This document shows positions 35,346-47,000 of a DNA stretch of 64,000 nucleotides, in pieces. The DNA is from Ditylenchus dipsaci. Taxonomy: Eukaryota; Nematoda; Chromadorea; Rhabditida; Anguinidae. Position 1 is the first letter of the stretch. Each line of letters starts with the position of its first letter. The position numbers and the translations under genes are program-made. The stretch covers positions 62,001-126,000 of the forward strand of contig SADC01001202.1 in the NCBI GenBank assembly GCA_004194705.1, written 5' to 3'. The notes below the pieces were generated by a model. The model was not told the origin of the DNA. It saw only the letters and a program-made list of their open reading frames with translations, and did not search any database.

Positions 35346-36405
35346 CCACTAAAGATTCATCCAATATAAAAATAGTCGGAGTTAAAAAAATTCCTTGAAA
35401 CCGGCAACTATTTCAAATTTCAGGTAGTAGACATTTTCCATTTTGCCATGCTGATGTTGAAATTGAAAAAGTTGTTTAAACGCAAATTTAAAATTTTATA
35501 TCATGGAGAACAGTCAAACTTCGATGTGAGGCTACCCAGATATATAGCCACTCAGATAAGGTCAAGTCCAGCAAGATATAAGGCCACTTTTGGCTGGTCT
35601 ACCCGGTCGGCTTTTTTTTGAAAGTTTGACTCTATAAAGAATCGTATTAGATATTTTTTAGCAAAGTAACAAAATTTTAACAACAGATCCAAGTTCAGCG
35701 TACACGATTTGCTTACAGATTTGAAGAATTTGAAATCACTTTGAATACAACAAAGATTTAAAATTTTTATCAAAAAGGCCTTTTTAGAAAAACGGCTCTA
35801 CCCCGTTAGCGCCCAAATTGTTAGCGCCAAAAATCGTTATAGCAAAAACCGTTGCATTTTTATTAATTAGCTTGCTACATATGGTTTTTCCAAGCAATTT
35901 CGTGAATATTCTCCTTTACAAGTTACTACTCAAACTAGCTTGCGTGGGCCCGGCTGCGCCGGGCCCTACGCTCGCGGCCACGCTGCTTGATGTACCGCAT
36001 CTCTGTAACTCTTTTCAACTCGAAAAATTAAACTTTTTAACACATATAATCAGCAAAAACTACTATCCACATAAATCGGCTCAAAATTAAATAACGAAAT
36101 CGGCTCATTAAGCATACTACTATATTCATCTGGCACACCCGCCTACTCACTCGCTTATCACTATTTTGGCATGCCGTCTCACTCTCCTAGCACGCTTACT
36201 CACTCTTCTGGATCGGGGGCTCGCCTACCGGCGGACAACCTCGCCTCTGTTAAAGCACAAAAAATGAAATTAAAAACACTTTAAAAATAATCAACTAACA
36301 GTCAATCAAGAATTAGCTAAAAAAAAATCCTAAAAAATCTAGATCCAAAACATCCGGAAATTCTAAATTAAACAAATTGTAATGTTAAAAAAACAAAAAA
36401 AAATA
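35346..36405. other. Intergenic DNA with a Tigger end and a GC hairpin
   Basis: No gene recognised. 35513-35600 carries a single Tigger-type end (ACAGTCAAACTTCGATGTGAG with AGATATAAGGCCAC repeats). 35944-35968 is a strong hairpin, GGGCCCGGC-TGC-GCCGGGCCC with outer GCGT/ACGC, in an AT-rich setting. GTTAGCGCC occurs twice near 35810-35830. Confidence 0.5.
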
Positions 36406-36409
36406 TTAA

Positions 36410-37330
36410 ATTATTCCTACCTACTCTCATGGTACTCTGACCCATTCTCCTGGCTCGCCTATCCACTGTCCTGGCTCACTCACCTGGTACGCCTGCTCAC
36501 TCTCCTGGCACGCTACCTCAAATTACTGGTACCCTCACCAACTCTCCAGGTACCCCCACCTACTCTCCAGGTGCCGCTATCAACTGTTCAGGTACCCTCA
36601 CCTTAGCAAAATTAAATATTCAAAATTTTAAAACAAAGGAAAATATAAAAAGAAAAGAAAATACCACGTCTTCTGCATGTCTCCTCGCACCTACCCACTC
36701 CCCTGACTCGCTTATCCCCTCTCCTGGTATTACTCACTCTCCAGGTACCCTCACTCCCTTCCAGGAACTCTTACTCCCTCTCCAGATACGCTTACTCCTC
36801 TCCAGGTACCCTTACTTCCTCTCTAGTACCCTTACTCTCTCTCAAGGTACTCTTACTCCCTCTCCAGTACCCTTACTCCTCTGGTTGCTCCTCTCTCCAG
36901 CTCGGAGAGAGCTATCTTTTGGTATATGACGTTCTTTGATACGCGACGGGGCGGTCGTGTCGTTCCCGTGTCAGTATCTTTTAGTTACCGCTACTAACTC
37001 TCCAAGTACTCCTGCTAACTCTCCAGGTACCCCTATCGACTCTTCAGGTAGTCTTACTAACTCTCCAGGTACCCCTACTCCCACTCCAGGTACCCCTACT
37101 TACTCTCCAGGTACCCCTATCTACTTTCCAGGTACCCCTATCCATTCTCCAGGTACCCCTACTTACTCTCCAGCACCCCTACTAAATCTCCAGGTTCCCC
37201 TACTCTCTTTCTAGGTACCCTTACCCACTCTTCTGTTACCCCTCCCCTCCCGTACTCACTTTCTTGGCATACTCACCCACACTTGGTATTCCTTGCCTGC
37301 CTACTCAACTGGCAAGGCTACCTAATTTTC
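36410..37330 (+). repeat. Degenerate ~20-bp minisatellite with GGTACC
   Basis: Runs of CTCTCCAGGTACCCCTACTTA-like units, most regular at 37010-37220, fading outward into ACTCACTCTCCTGGCACG-like variants. Translations give repeated SPGTPTY or TLQVP, which I take as artefacts; there are interruptions and no flanking exon signals. Confidence 0.85.
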
Positions 37331-37484
37331 TTGTTCACCCACTCACTTTGCTACCTACTTGCTTTCTTGAAAACCCTACAGACAAAATTTGAATAAAAAA
37401 CATCTCAAAACAGTATTATACGACTTTCCTCTCGATACAAAAAAAGAAAAATTCAAAAGTCCCAAAGAAGGCTAATTTTCAAAT

Positions 37485-39500
37485 GGCTGTAGGTGAAAAC
37501 ACCCCTCAAAATGTGTAAATCACCCCAAATTTATTTTTTGTCCCCCAAATTTGAATTTCGCGTAAATGTGTAAATCACCCCCCAAAATGTGTAAATCAAC
37601 CCAAATTTAAATTTTCTTCCCTGAATTTCAAATTTTTTACCCCCTCGAGTCTATTTTCACCCTTCAAGTGGATTTTTTGTGCATAATACATAGGTTCAAG
37701 TGGTGAACATGATTATGCACTCGCTCGCACTGTTTTCGCAGTAATTTTGTGTGCTCTCGTAGGCGCAGGATACTTGAATCTCTCGTCAAAGTATGTAAAT
37801 CTCTCATCAAATTTCAAATTCGACAGTCATACATTTACTTTTACTCGTCAAGTTGAACTTTTGTTGCAATATACCTAATTCCATATCCAATCTTGTCTTC
37901 ACGATACTCAGTGCTGGGGTTGTAATTAATTTCATGTTTACCTGCGGTAATTTGAGTCGCTCCATCTCCAGCAATCAACAAACGCGGCTTAAAAATCTGT
38001 TCTGGATTCCCTCGAGAAATTGCTTCCAGAAATCCTTTGTAGCTCCAGGTGTCTTCGTGAGAAGATATTGCAACATAAGTTGGATAGAAAATTTTATCTG
38101 CATCTGAGAACCCGGCGACCTGTAAAATTTTATTTTGCGCTATTCGAAAGATGGTACCGACAGTTGACTTCATACCAGTAACGGATAATTCAGTGTCATC
38201 AATTTGTAAGTGCCATCTAGCTGAAATCTTGGCCATATTGATTGACGGTATTGTAGTTTTCTTGAAGTAATCACCAAAAGGAATTGCACCGACGGCCTCT
38301 GTACTCCATTATCGTCTGTCACAGTAATGTATCGATAAGAAAAGGCTGCAGCATATGGCTTGTTTTCTCTACTAAACACAAATTGTTCTTGAGTTTAAGA
38401 AAATATAGCAGAGTAACTACAGAGTTCGCATATACCTGGAATTCCTCGGTTCATACTGAAGTAAAGTTCCAAATCCTCAAGCGTCAACGTTTTTGTAAAT
38501 CCTCGTTTTTGAGCCCATTGAGCTTTTTGACCTGCACTTGTAGTAATGAAGGAATGGTCAATCCTTCTAGGTCTGGATCATTCTAAACAAGGTCTACCCT
38601 ATCGTTCGAAATGAAACTCAAGACATTTTCTAACCTGCAGAGATCTTTGTATGTGCCTCGCAGTCCTGCCACAGTAAGCTTCGTCTAACGTTTGAATTTT
38701 TCTCTTGACCGGAGAGCTGAGTCCGAGATCCCTAAGACAAACATGATCATGAGTACCTGTCGTTTGGAATAGGCCTAAATAAGAATACATTTCAGTAAAA
38801 CAATAAGTCCATAAAAATTAAACACACTTTTGATAGATCTTTCATGTATCGAATCCTCATCTTCGCCTCGCAATGAAATTTTCCACGGCGATTCTTGTGT
38901 GAATAATAGCAGACATATCTGTCAAAAATCTATTCGACCGCAGGCTGACCAGTATCAAAGCGCCACTCAGTATTACTCTGAAGCCATGTATCGATTCTTC
39001 TTTGTTATAGCATAATCCACATTTGTCCAAATAAGAGCTGGTCCTCGAGGCATCTGAAAGAAAAGCTGGACATCGTGAAGACAAGACTGGATATGAAACT
39101 TAGGTATCTTGCAACAAAAGTTCAACTTGACGAGGTAAAAGTAAATGTATGACTGTCGAAATTTGAATTTGATGAGAGATTTACATACTTTGACGAGAGA
39201 TTCAAGTATCTGCGCCTACGAGAGCACACAAATTACTGCGAAAACAGTGCGAGCGAGTGCAATAATCATGTTCACCACTTGAACCTATGTATTATGCACA
39301 AAAAATCCACTTGAAGGGGTGAAAATAGACTCGAGGGGGTAAAAAATTTTTGAAATTCAGGGAAGAAAATTTAAATTTGGGGGTTGATTTACACATTTTG
39401 GGGGTGATTTACACATTTTACGCGAAATTCAAATTTGGGGGACAAAAATAAATTGGGGGGTGATTTGCACATTTTGAGGGGTGTTTTCAATTTTAGCCAT
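37485..39500 (-). mobile_element. Mutator-like element (MULE) with ~380-bp TIRs
   Basis: TIRs at about 37485-37870 and 39105-39500 pair from TGAAAACACCCCTCAAAATG through GGGTGATTTACACATTTT, CACTTGAACCTATGTATTA, GAGCGAGTG and GTCAAGTTGAACTTTTGTTG. The interior carries a decayed MULE transposase on the minus strand. I could not establish the 8-11-bp target duplication. Confidence 0.85.
37841..39100 (-). pseudogene. MULE transposase, fragmented
   Basis: Pieces in order on the minus strand: a Cys/His region (CYYSHKNRRGKFHCEAKM, about 38860-38920) like the N-terminal zinc-binding domain of MULEs; an N-terminal helical part (SSPVKRKIQTLDEAYC, 38599-38790); LTLEDLELYFSMN near 38470; the catalytic start FQLDGTYKLMTLNYPLLV (38170-38230, with the first Asp of the DDE triad); then ADKIFYPTYVAISSHEDTWS and ARLLIAGDGA-like sequence (LLIAGDGATQIT), which should hold the second Asp. 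Stops and frame changes separate the parts, so it is not functional. Confidence 0.75.
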
Positions 39501-39869
39501 TTTCAAATTCCCTCTAAATGACCACCTCCATAAAAGCATCCATATCCCGGGTCGGTCGTATTTTTCACCGATCTTTTTTTTAAACGAAAGCTGAGATTTT
39601 GGGCTACATTTTAAGAGTGGGCCAAAAAATCTGCTGATAGCAGCTCCGAGATTTTGTCTCCGGAACGAAAAAAAACGACATTTTGCTCACTAAAACCCAA
39701 AAATTAAACCAAAAAAATCTCAAAACCGAAATCCAAAACAATCATTCTACTCCTGAGATTCCAAGCTTCAATTTAAAAAAAATTTTGACTAAAAATCCAA
39801 ACAAAAACACTTCAAAAAAACCAAAAACATCAATTGTCCACAGACAGACAGACAAACATCTCTAAACCA

Positions 39870-40075
39870 TATAGGAGATTTGATGCCAGAAAGACGGGCT
39901 ACATTTTGAGCATAAGGTTGTAAATGACCATATCTGCAAAATTTACTAAAAACTCCATTTCCGGAATAATCGACTTTTTTTGAGAACTTTTGGAGTTTTT
40001 AGTCAATTTCGCAGATTGTGGTCATTTATAAACTTATGCTCAAAATGTAGCCCGTCTTTCTGGCATCAATTTGAG
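39870..40075. repeat. Fold-back repeat
   Basis: TGATGCCAGAAAGACGGGCT ... AAAATTTACTAAAAACTCC pairs with GGAGTTTTTAGTCAATTT ... AGCCCGTCTTTCTGGCATCA. A ~40-nt spacer separates the arms. Confidence 0.85.
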
Positions 40076-40139
40076 TATGAACTTGTAAATGACAATATCC
40101 ACCAAATTACTTATAAAAAACTATATGTAGCAAGCTAAT

Positions 40140-40635
40140 TAATTAATCGGCCACAGATATTTGAAAATTGGCCACAGATATCTGAAAATTGGCCACAATA
40201 TTTGAAAATTGGCCACAGATTCGTGGTCGTCACTTTGAAGTGGTCGTCCACTTAAAATAAATTTTATAACGTTTTTCGGGCTCCAAAAGCTGTTTTCTGG
40301 ACTAATTCGGGCATGCTGAAGACGGTTTGATAACAGTAAAATAAGGTTTGTATGGTATTTTTTGAGTATTGGACGATAATTGATTTTACCAAAACTCAAG
40401 TTTACATAACTCAAAAAAATACCCCACAAAACGGCATTTTACCATTATCAAACCATCTTCAACATGCCCGAATTAGTCCAGAAAACAGCTTCTGGAACCC
40501 GAAAAACGTTAAAAAATTATTTCAAGTGGACGACCACGAATCTGTGGCCAATTTTCAAATATTTGTGGCCAATTTTCAAATATATGTGGCCAATTTTCAT
40601 GAATCTGTGGCCAATACAAATCTGTGGCCAAAATT
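40140..40635. repeat. Fold-back with TGTGGCCAATTTTCAAATAT arrays
   Basis: Both arms contain four or five units of TGTGGCCAATTTTCAAATAT (inverted relative to each other) plus CGTGGTCGTCCACTT and GGGCATGCTGAAGA. The right arm runs directly into the TIR of the next element, whose first bases also read CTGTGGCCAAAATT. Confidence 0.85.
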
Positions 40636-40969
40636 AAATATTCTGTGGCTATTTTGGAAGGCCGACGATTGCGGGATTTAAGATTGCGGGAATTGAAACT
40701 GCGGGAGTTCAAATTGCGGGATTTCAGATTGCGGGAAGTTCAAATTGCGGGATTTTCAAATTACGGGAGTTCAAATTGCGGGACTTTTAGATTCCGGGAG
40801 TTCAAATTGCGGGACTTTTAAAGGCTTTTTATAAACTCTGTAGAAATCTCATGTTCTGTATACGAATTTGCTTGTATACGAATTATACGAATTATGTCGA
40901 GTTATTGACAAACTGACCTCTGTTTCTTTTTTAGAAGTGGAGAGCGCGTTCTATACAGAAAGAGGCAAG

Positions 40970-42449
40970 ATGCTAGGCTTTTGCAATAGTTTCTCGATGA
41001 TCTTTCGAGGTGTCCGGCATCGTGATGGACTGTGGAGATGGGAATGCTCAAACAGTCGCTGCGGAGGAACGGCAACATCGACAAATCGAAATGATCTTGT
41101 TGAAAGAAATGGACATTACGGGCATCTACCTGATGTGGCAGCAGTGCAAGTAAGTAATTAATTTTCATGGAATATATATGGCATAGAATGACCGTTGTCT
41201 TAGGCTAGAAAACGCTTGTCAAACGAAATCTCTCGAGCCGAGGCAAATCGCGACACGCCGGTCGGAAGTCTAGTCAATCAAGCTTTTGGTGGATTGAATG
41301 GAGAATTTCTGCACGCAATGCCAGCAAGAAAGACGGTTACAGGTGGCATTTATTCTGTCTGAATAATCTAGCATCTTTAATATTTATTTTATTGTAGCTC
41401 GTTTAACTCGCCATCGAAATAAAGATATCGGAGCAGTTAATCGTGGTGAGCGAAGCGTCAACTGGCCAGTGCACATGAAGAACACAAACGAGGGCGAACA
41501 ATTCCTCTACTATGACTCAGGTTTTTTGCAATAGTACTGATTTTTCAGCAACTTTGCTTATCTACGCTTATTTAGCAGCTAATGGCTTTCGGGTAGAACT
41601 ACTTCCAGCGGGCTTTGTTGGACCGGCGCGGTTAGAACCCAGGGGCCGTATGCATTGGCAGCTAGGATTGAGGATAGGATTAATCCTATCCTCAAGCCGA
41701 TCCATATGCATTAGGACGGATAGGATTGAGGATAGGATTAATCCTATCCTCAAGCCTATCCGTATGCATTAGGACGGATTGGATTCTAGATCGGATAATT
41801 TCAGTGCATTTTCAGAAACGTGAAATTATCCGATCTAGAATCCAAGCCGATCCGTATGCATTAGGACGGATAGGATTAAGGATAGGATTAATCCTATCTC
41901 CAATCCGATCCGTATGCATTGGAACACGGATTGAGGATAGGATTAATCCTATCCTCAATCCTAGCTGCCAATGCATACGGCCCCAGGCATCTCATCTTTG
42001 CTACTGACGTCACGCTTCAACTTCTTAAAAGCAATCGCGAACATGCACGATCGGGCGAAACAAGGTCTGCCAAGAACCAACAACGGAGTGTAAAATTGGA
42101 ACAGGAATTTCGACAGTTATTTTCGACACTCCAACCCTTCCATTGCGACTTTATTAAGAAGCTGCACGCCGATGAAGAGAAAACACGGGAAATAATTGAA
42201 TCGTAAGCTCTTTATTATACTTCTTTATAGCTATGAAGCTATCTGTACTGCGTTTATAAATTCAACATTCTTAGGAGAAACCGAAATCCAGTGTCGCAAG
42301 TCAAAGGAGGCATGAGATCAAAGAAGGCAATCTTCTCGCGTGAGCAAATTCAGCAGTTGGTATCTGATTATTCAAGTGGAGCCGGTCTGCCTCGGATGGA
42401 ATTTCTGGTCGCAATTGCAGCACATTTAGAAAAGTATCATGGCCATTAG
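40970..42449 (+). pseudogene. FLYWCH zinc-finger gene inside a transposable element, exon 4 interrupted
   Basis: Exons 40970-41149, 41204-41342, 41398-41520, 41549-41642 plus 41987-42202, and 42275-42449; all phases agree once the 341-bp MITE and one copy of its CAG duplication are removed, giving 308 residues. Exon 1 is a FLYWCH-type finger (FRGVRHRDGLWRWECSN, CGG, then GHYGHLPD, i.e. Cys-x4-Cys...His-x2-His). Exons 3-4 contain VNWPVHMKNTNEGEQFLYYD and RHLIFATDVTLQLL, resembling the stretch that precedes the catalytic domain in FLYWCH-MULE proteins, but no DDE core follows; the C terminus is helical (SREQIQQLVSDYSSG). It is probably cargo or a truncated MULE-derived protein binding DNA. Intron 3 is 28 nt. 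Confidence 0.75.
41643..41983. mobile_element. Harbinger-like palindromic MITE in FLYWCH exon
   Basis: 341-bp palindrome with ends GGGCCGTATGCATTGGCAGC, flanked by CAG on both sides (41640-41642, 41984-41986), the 3-bp duplication typical of PIF/Harbinger. Inside, GATAGGATTAATCCTATCC and GATCCGTATGCATTAGGACGG repeat several times. Removing it restores the reading frame exactly. Confidence 0.9.
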
Positions 42450-43018
42450 AAGTGTTATTACCTTGTTGTCCCGTTGTTTATGCATGTGATAGAAATAAAA
42501 TTTCTCTTTTGGATTCTGTGTGGGCTGTGAAGTGTAATTTTTTGTGCGGTAATCTAATTAAAGATCGATTAAGAAAGATGGTAATTAAGCACGTAAAATG
42601 TTATCATTGTAGAGCCAGAATCTAAAATTTCGAATTGAAATATAAAGCTCATAATGCTTTAAAAGCCTAGCAATTTGACGTCCCGCAATTTGAAAATCCA
42701 GCAATTTGAACTTCCGCAATTTAAAATCCCGCAATTTGAACTCCCGCAATTTGAACTTCCCGCAATCTGAAATCCCGCAATTTGAACTCCCGCAGTTTCA
42801 ATTCCCGCAATCTTAAATCCCGCAATCGTCGGCCTTCCGCCATTTTTCACAATTCTGTGGCCAAAATAAAATATTACCCATTTTTTGCTCGCTTTCTCGA
42901 AAAAAAGGCTGTATCCGGGGAACCAAATCAAGGTTTATCATATCTTGTTCGATACAGGGCTATCATAAGATGTTGTAAAAAAGTGTTGTCTAATTGAAGA
43001 TTTCGTATGACTCGATCA

Positions 43019-43400
43019 CAACTAAAGCCTCGTGTCCAATTAGCGGATTTTCCTTTCACTCTCACCTCTCACTTTCAGTGTGTGTCCAATTAGCGGACAC
43101 TTATTTTTACTCTCACTTTCACTTAATTTTCGTGTGTCCAGTTAGCGGAATTTTCAAATATTCAAACCAGCAACCTCTACATCACTCCTTAAAATCGCTC
43201 AGAGTCACATCCAGAGTGGCCTAAAGGCAAAAATTACTGGTTTTTTGGGGGTTTACTGAAGAGGGGGTAAACTTTTTGCGAAAATTCGATTGAGTGGATC
43301 AGATTTTGGGTCCAATAGGCTTAATCGCTCAGAATTCCAGGTTTACGGTGGTTTTGAGTGGTTCAGGGTGGATTAGTGTGGAATTCTGGGCGATTTAGCA
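43019..43400. repeat. Repeat fragments
   Basis: 43019-43160 has three GTCCAATTAGCGGA units with ACTCTCACTTTCAC, a relative of the MITE at 43504. 43235-43400 is a piece of the 34.4-kb fold-back repeat (AAACTTTTTGCGAAAATTCG). Confidence 0.75.
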
Positions 43401-43503
43401 CATTAGAATCTTGATACATCTGATAGAGAATCAAAAAGTAAGTGTGGATCGTAAATATTAGGATTGCAACTTTAAAATTAGAAAATCAATATTTTCTATA
43501 AAT

Positions 43504-43713
43504 AAATATAAAGCCTTTAAGGCTTGTTTCCAATGAGCGGATTTTCCTTTCACTCTCACTCTTCATTGAAACACAACAAACCTTTCACTCTCACTCCCAC
43601 TCTGCCTTTCACTCTCACTTTCACTCTCAGTGTGTACCCAATGTGAGAGTGAGAGTGCGAGGCAGACTGAGAGTGAGAGTGAAAGGAAAATCCGCTCATT
43701 GGAAACAGGGCTT
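43504..43713. mobile_element. ~210-bp MITE
   Basis: Inverted ends AAGGCTTGTTTCCAATGAGCGG / CCGCTCATTGGAAACAGGGCTT with TTTTCCTTTCACTCTCACTC inside both ends. Confidence 0.9.
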
Positions 43714-44002
43714 AAACTTTGTATAATGTAAATGGTCGATGTTCCGAGAATATTACACTTGAATTACCGCCAAAAGTGGAAGAATTTTTTCTTGAAAGGT
43801 TTGAACATTTAAGTTCTCTTTACTCGCAAAGGGTTTATCTTCGCTTACTTTAGCTAAAGTTTGAAGTTTTACATGGTCTTTGACTGGCATGATGCAAGTT
43901 GTATCTCATAATTCTGCTATTTTCTAATGGAATCATGCAAGTGCGAAATTTTCTCCATACTATTACGGTTCCTATTTTAGTGCTGCTTACTACAGGAATA
44001 CC

Positions 44003-47000
44003 ATGGCAAAAAAGACAGTTATTTTGGATAATGGAGCTCATACTGTCAAAGCAGAATATTCGAGTGCCACGAACCCGAGGTAAATAGTTCACTTATTGAT
44101 GCTTCGTTGAAAGCCATCACTTTGGAATCTTAAAACATTGGAATCTTGATGCTATGAACCTGTTTTAAGTTTGTTCATGCTTATAAGCGCATATCACTCA
44201 CTCATCGTCACATTCCTTGATTTAGGTCTTATTTTTTGAGCTTAAGTGACCGGCGATGATTTTTCTACTGTCACTTTAATTCTTCAAACTAAGTGATAAC
44301 TCAGGATCCAATTTCCCTTCTACATCGAAAAATCGTTAATTTGTATAGAAAGCGGGCGCTGATATACCCTCGCTAAAAAACTATTGTAAAATACCCTTTC
44401 GAGTATCTTTTGGAGGGCAACCAGACAAAACGACTTTTTTCGGTAACTTCGGGCGAAACAGCCGAATTCACCGAATAAATAGTCGGTTTTGCGCGCGACA
44501 AATATGGAAAAAGTAGTTTTTGTCTGGTTCCCTTTCGGAGGGTACATGAAACCACCCTTTTTGAAAAAAAAAGTTGTACGAAAGACCTTGTTAATGATGG
44601 CTTCAGTAATACCAGTCATTACTGAAAATTATATATTGTTTTGCCGATAAGATCCGCGGTTCCTGCTATAACGCGACCTCTTTTTGAAAATATGGTCTCG
44701 TTATAGCGGGAACGCGGATCTTATCGGCAAAACAATACCGTATATTCTCTATTAATCCCCATGGGGGATTATTTTTCAACCCCTAAAAAATCGAAAAATT
44801 TTGAGGTCGAGATTTTTGGGCATTCAACCAAAGTCCGAAAAGTGGAATCAGGAGAGCTCGTGCTAATTAAGAAAACGCAAAAACAGATATGTGAAATGGT
44901 TGCTCTAGGCTGAGATATGATGTCGGTAGGGTGGGGGATTACTAGAGAGTGGGGGATTGATAGAGAATATACGGTATGAAATTTTCAGTAATGACTGGTA
45001 AAATTGGAATCCTTACAATATTTTTTGACTATACTGGCTGATCTATTTTGGCAAAAATTTACAAAAATTGGGGTAAAAAATTGTCGCACTCTAAGCGGGA
45101 ACGAACTTGAGGGGGTCGCGTTATAGCGGGACTCGACTGTACTAACAAGGGCTTTTGTACAGCTTTTTTTTTTGACAAAAATGGTGTTTTAGGTACCCTA
45201 CAAAAAATTTTGGGGGACGGTATACCGTATTTCCTCTAATAAGCGCCCCCGCTCTAATAAGCACCCCCCCCCCTCGACTTTGAGGGTCTGGATCTCAAAG
45301 TAGAGGCAATATTTTGCAAAGCTGTTTGATACGTTTTCTTAACTCCCACGAGCTCTACCGATTCCACTTTTTAGATTTTGGTTGAGCACCCAAAAATCTC
45401 GAAATCGAATTCCAAATTTTCCGATTTTTGGGGTTTGAAAAATAAGCGCCCCGGGACGCTTATTAGAGGAAATACGGTATTCCGGTAGCTTTTTTGGGAA
45501 TGGTGTATTTCAGTAGCGTCCAAAACTTGTAGGTTGGTCAAGCAACTATCTCATACATTTTTATTGCATTTTTCAAAAGAAGTTAGACACTAAAATATTG
45601 TTAGGTGTAAAAATCATGTTCTGATCACAAAGCAAGTTCAAACAGGTCGACCGCGACAGATAAGCTTTTATAGGCGGTTATAGATTTTTTGTCAAATTGA
45701 TTTGTCGGTTTAGTTAGCCAAGTCACAAGTATTCCTAATTGCCCAAATTTCTCTAATAAGTGCTCCCAGGGTCTAGTGCTTTAAAAAGTTGACTCTTGAC
45801 GGATTTTTTCGAATTTATTTGGTTTTGCTTTGGAGCGAGAGCCTGAGTAGTAACAACTTTGTAAAATCCTTGCTATTTTTGTAACCTGCCCCTTAGCAAT
45901 AACGAAAAATGCACGGATTGTATCAACAGATAGAATTTTTTATTGCTACGAATTTGTATCCGCTGATTTTTATCAAGAAAACCGCGGATATTTTTTTTTA
46001 TTGCTACGGGGGCACGCTGACGAATCACATCAAGCCAAACGTTACTGAAATTGTCGTAAAAATCGTCTAACCGCAGACGATAACGTACTTGAAGTGTGTT
46101 CATCGTATCGAGACTTGTTGTACACATTTTTTTAGGATTTTTCCAAACGCTGTTATAAAAGCAAAAAATGATCGCAAACGAATCTATGTCGCCGACGAAT
46201 TGGAGGAATGTCAGGACAGGTCTTCACTATTCTTCCTTTTACCTTTTGAGCGAGGATACCTGGGTAAGTTTCTTATTTTGAATTTTCATAATCCTTAAGC
46301 AGCCTTCACACTCCGGCGTAACACGTAACACGTAACAAATTCTGTTACGCTACTCGTGTTACGCGAGCCTGTTACGCGTAACACTTTTTTTGAGTCTCGT
46401 AACAGACCCGCGTAACAAAAGTCGCGTAACAGCACTTTTTGATGTTACGCGTAACATTTCGCGTGTTACGCGTAACATGTTACGCGTAACAACCGAGTCG
46501 CGTAACACATTTGAGGTCAACGATTCTTTCTTGTTTGTCAACATTTACGTTTAAACGGCGATCATACAAAGGTAAAGGATGCTAACTGGGACATACAGGA
46601 AAGATATTTACAGTTTTCTCTGTCCAACAGACAGATCAAGGTAGTGGCAGAGCCCAAGTACTGTACTCAGGTGGTCTGAATCAGGTGATAACACCTGAAA
46701 AGTCTGATCCAATGCCAGGGCACATTATATCAAGTCCTCCTAAAAATACACAGTCTCTATCCCTCCGAGAATTTCCTATCTTTTTATTCAGATATCCGCG
46801 CATTCTTTTTCACAGGGCTATTCACAAAACCCATCTTTGCATAGAAATCATCTTTATATAGTGTTTACCATCTGCAAGTGCTATCATTTTTTATATTTTA
46901 GACCAGATTCATTATTTATTTTTCGCGATCTTTTTTTAATCGATAGATATGGCTGAGACGAGGCGCGTAACATAGTGCTTTTTTTAATTTAATTCAAAAT

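Larger units (their letters stand above)
40645..42862. mobile_element. 2.2-kb element with tandem-repeat TIRs carrying a FLYWCH gene
   Basis: TIRs ~40645-40835 and ~42660-42862 start GGAAGGCCGACGATTGCGGG and consist of ~10 units of AGTTCAAATTGCGGG-type repeats, inverted with respect to each other, ending near CTTTTAAAGGC. The enclosed ~1.8 kb is a complete multi-exon gene (40970-42449). I could not define a target duplication. Confidence 0.8.

Noticed and set aside
35944..35968. Bacterial-type rho-independent terminator
   Set aside because: Strong GC hairpin but without a T tract and in a eukaryotic intergenic region.
36382..37214. Pro/Thr-repeat proteins (SPGTPTY)
   Set aside because: Arises from a degenerate ~20-bp tandem repeat with stops and no flanking exon signals.
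38284..38586. Plus-strand ORFs in the MULE
   Set aside because: Shadow frames opposite the minus-strand transposase.
40660..40830. CRISPR-like array of regularly spaced repeats
   Set aside because: Units are contiguous without unique spacers, and the array is the TIR of an element with an inverted partner at 42.7 kb; the genome is eukaryotic.
41512..42007. Overlapping ORFs with repeated LRIGLILSS
   Set aside because: Translations of the Harbinger-like palindrome.
43748..43861. Short plus-strand ORF (ITLELPPKVEEFFLERF...) upstream of ARP6
   Set aside because: Looks amphipathic and gene-like but begins at a MITE edge, lacks an acceptor or start, and matches no family I know.
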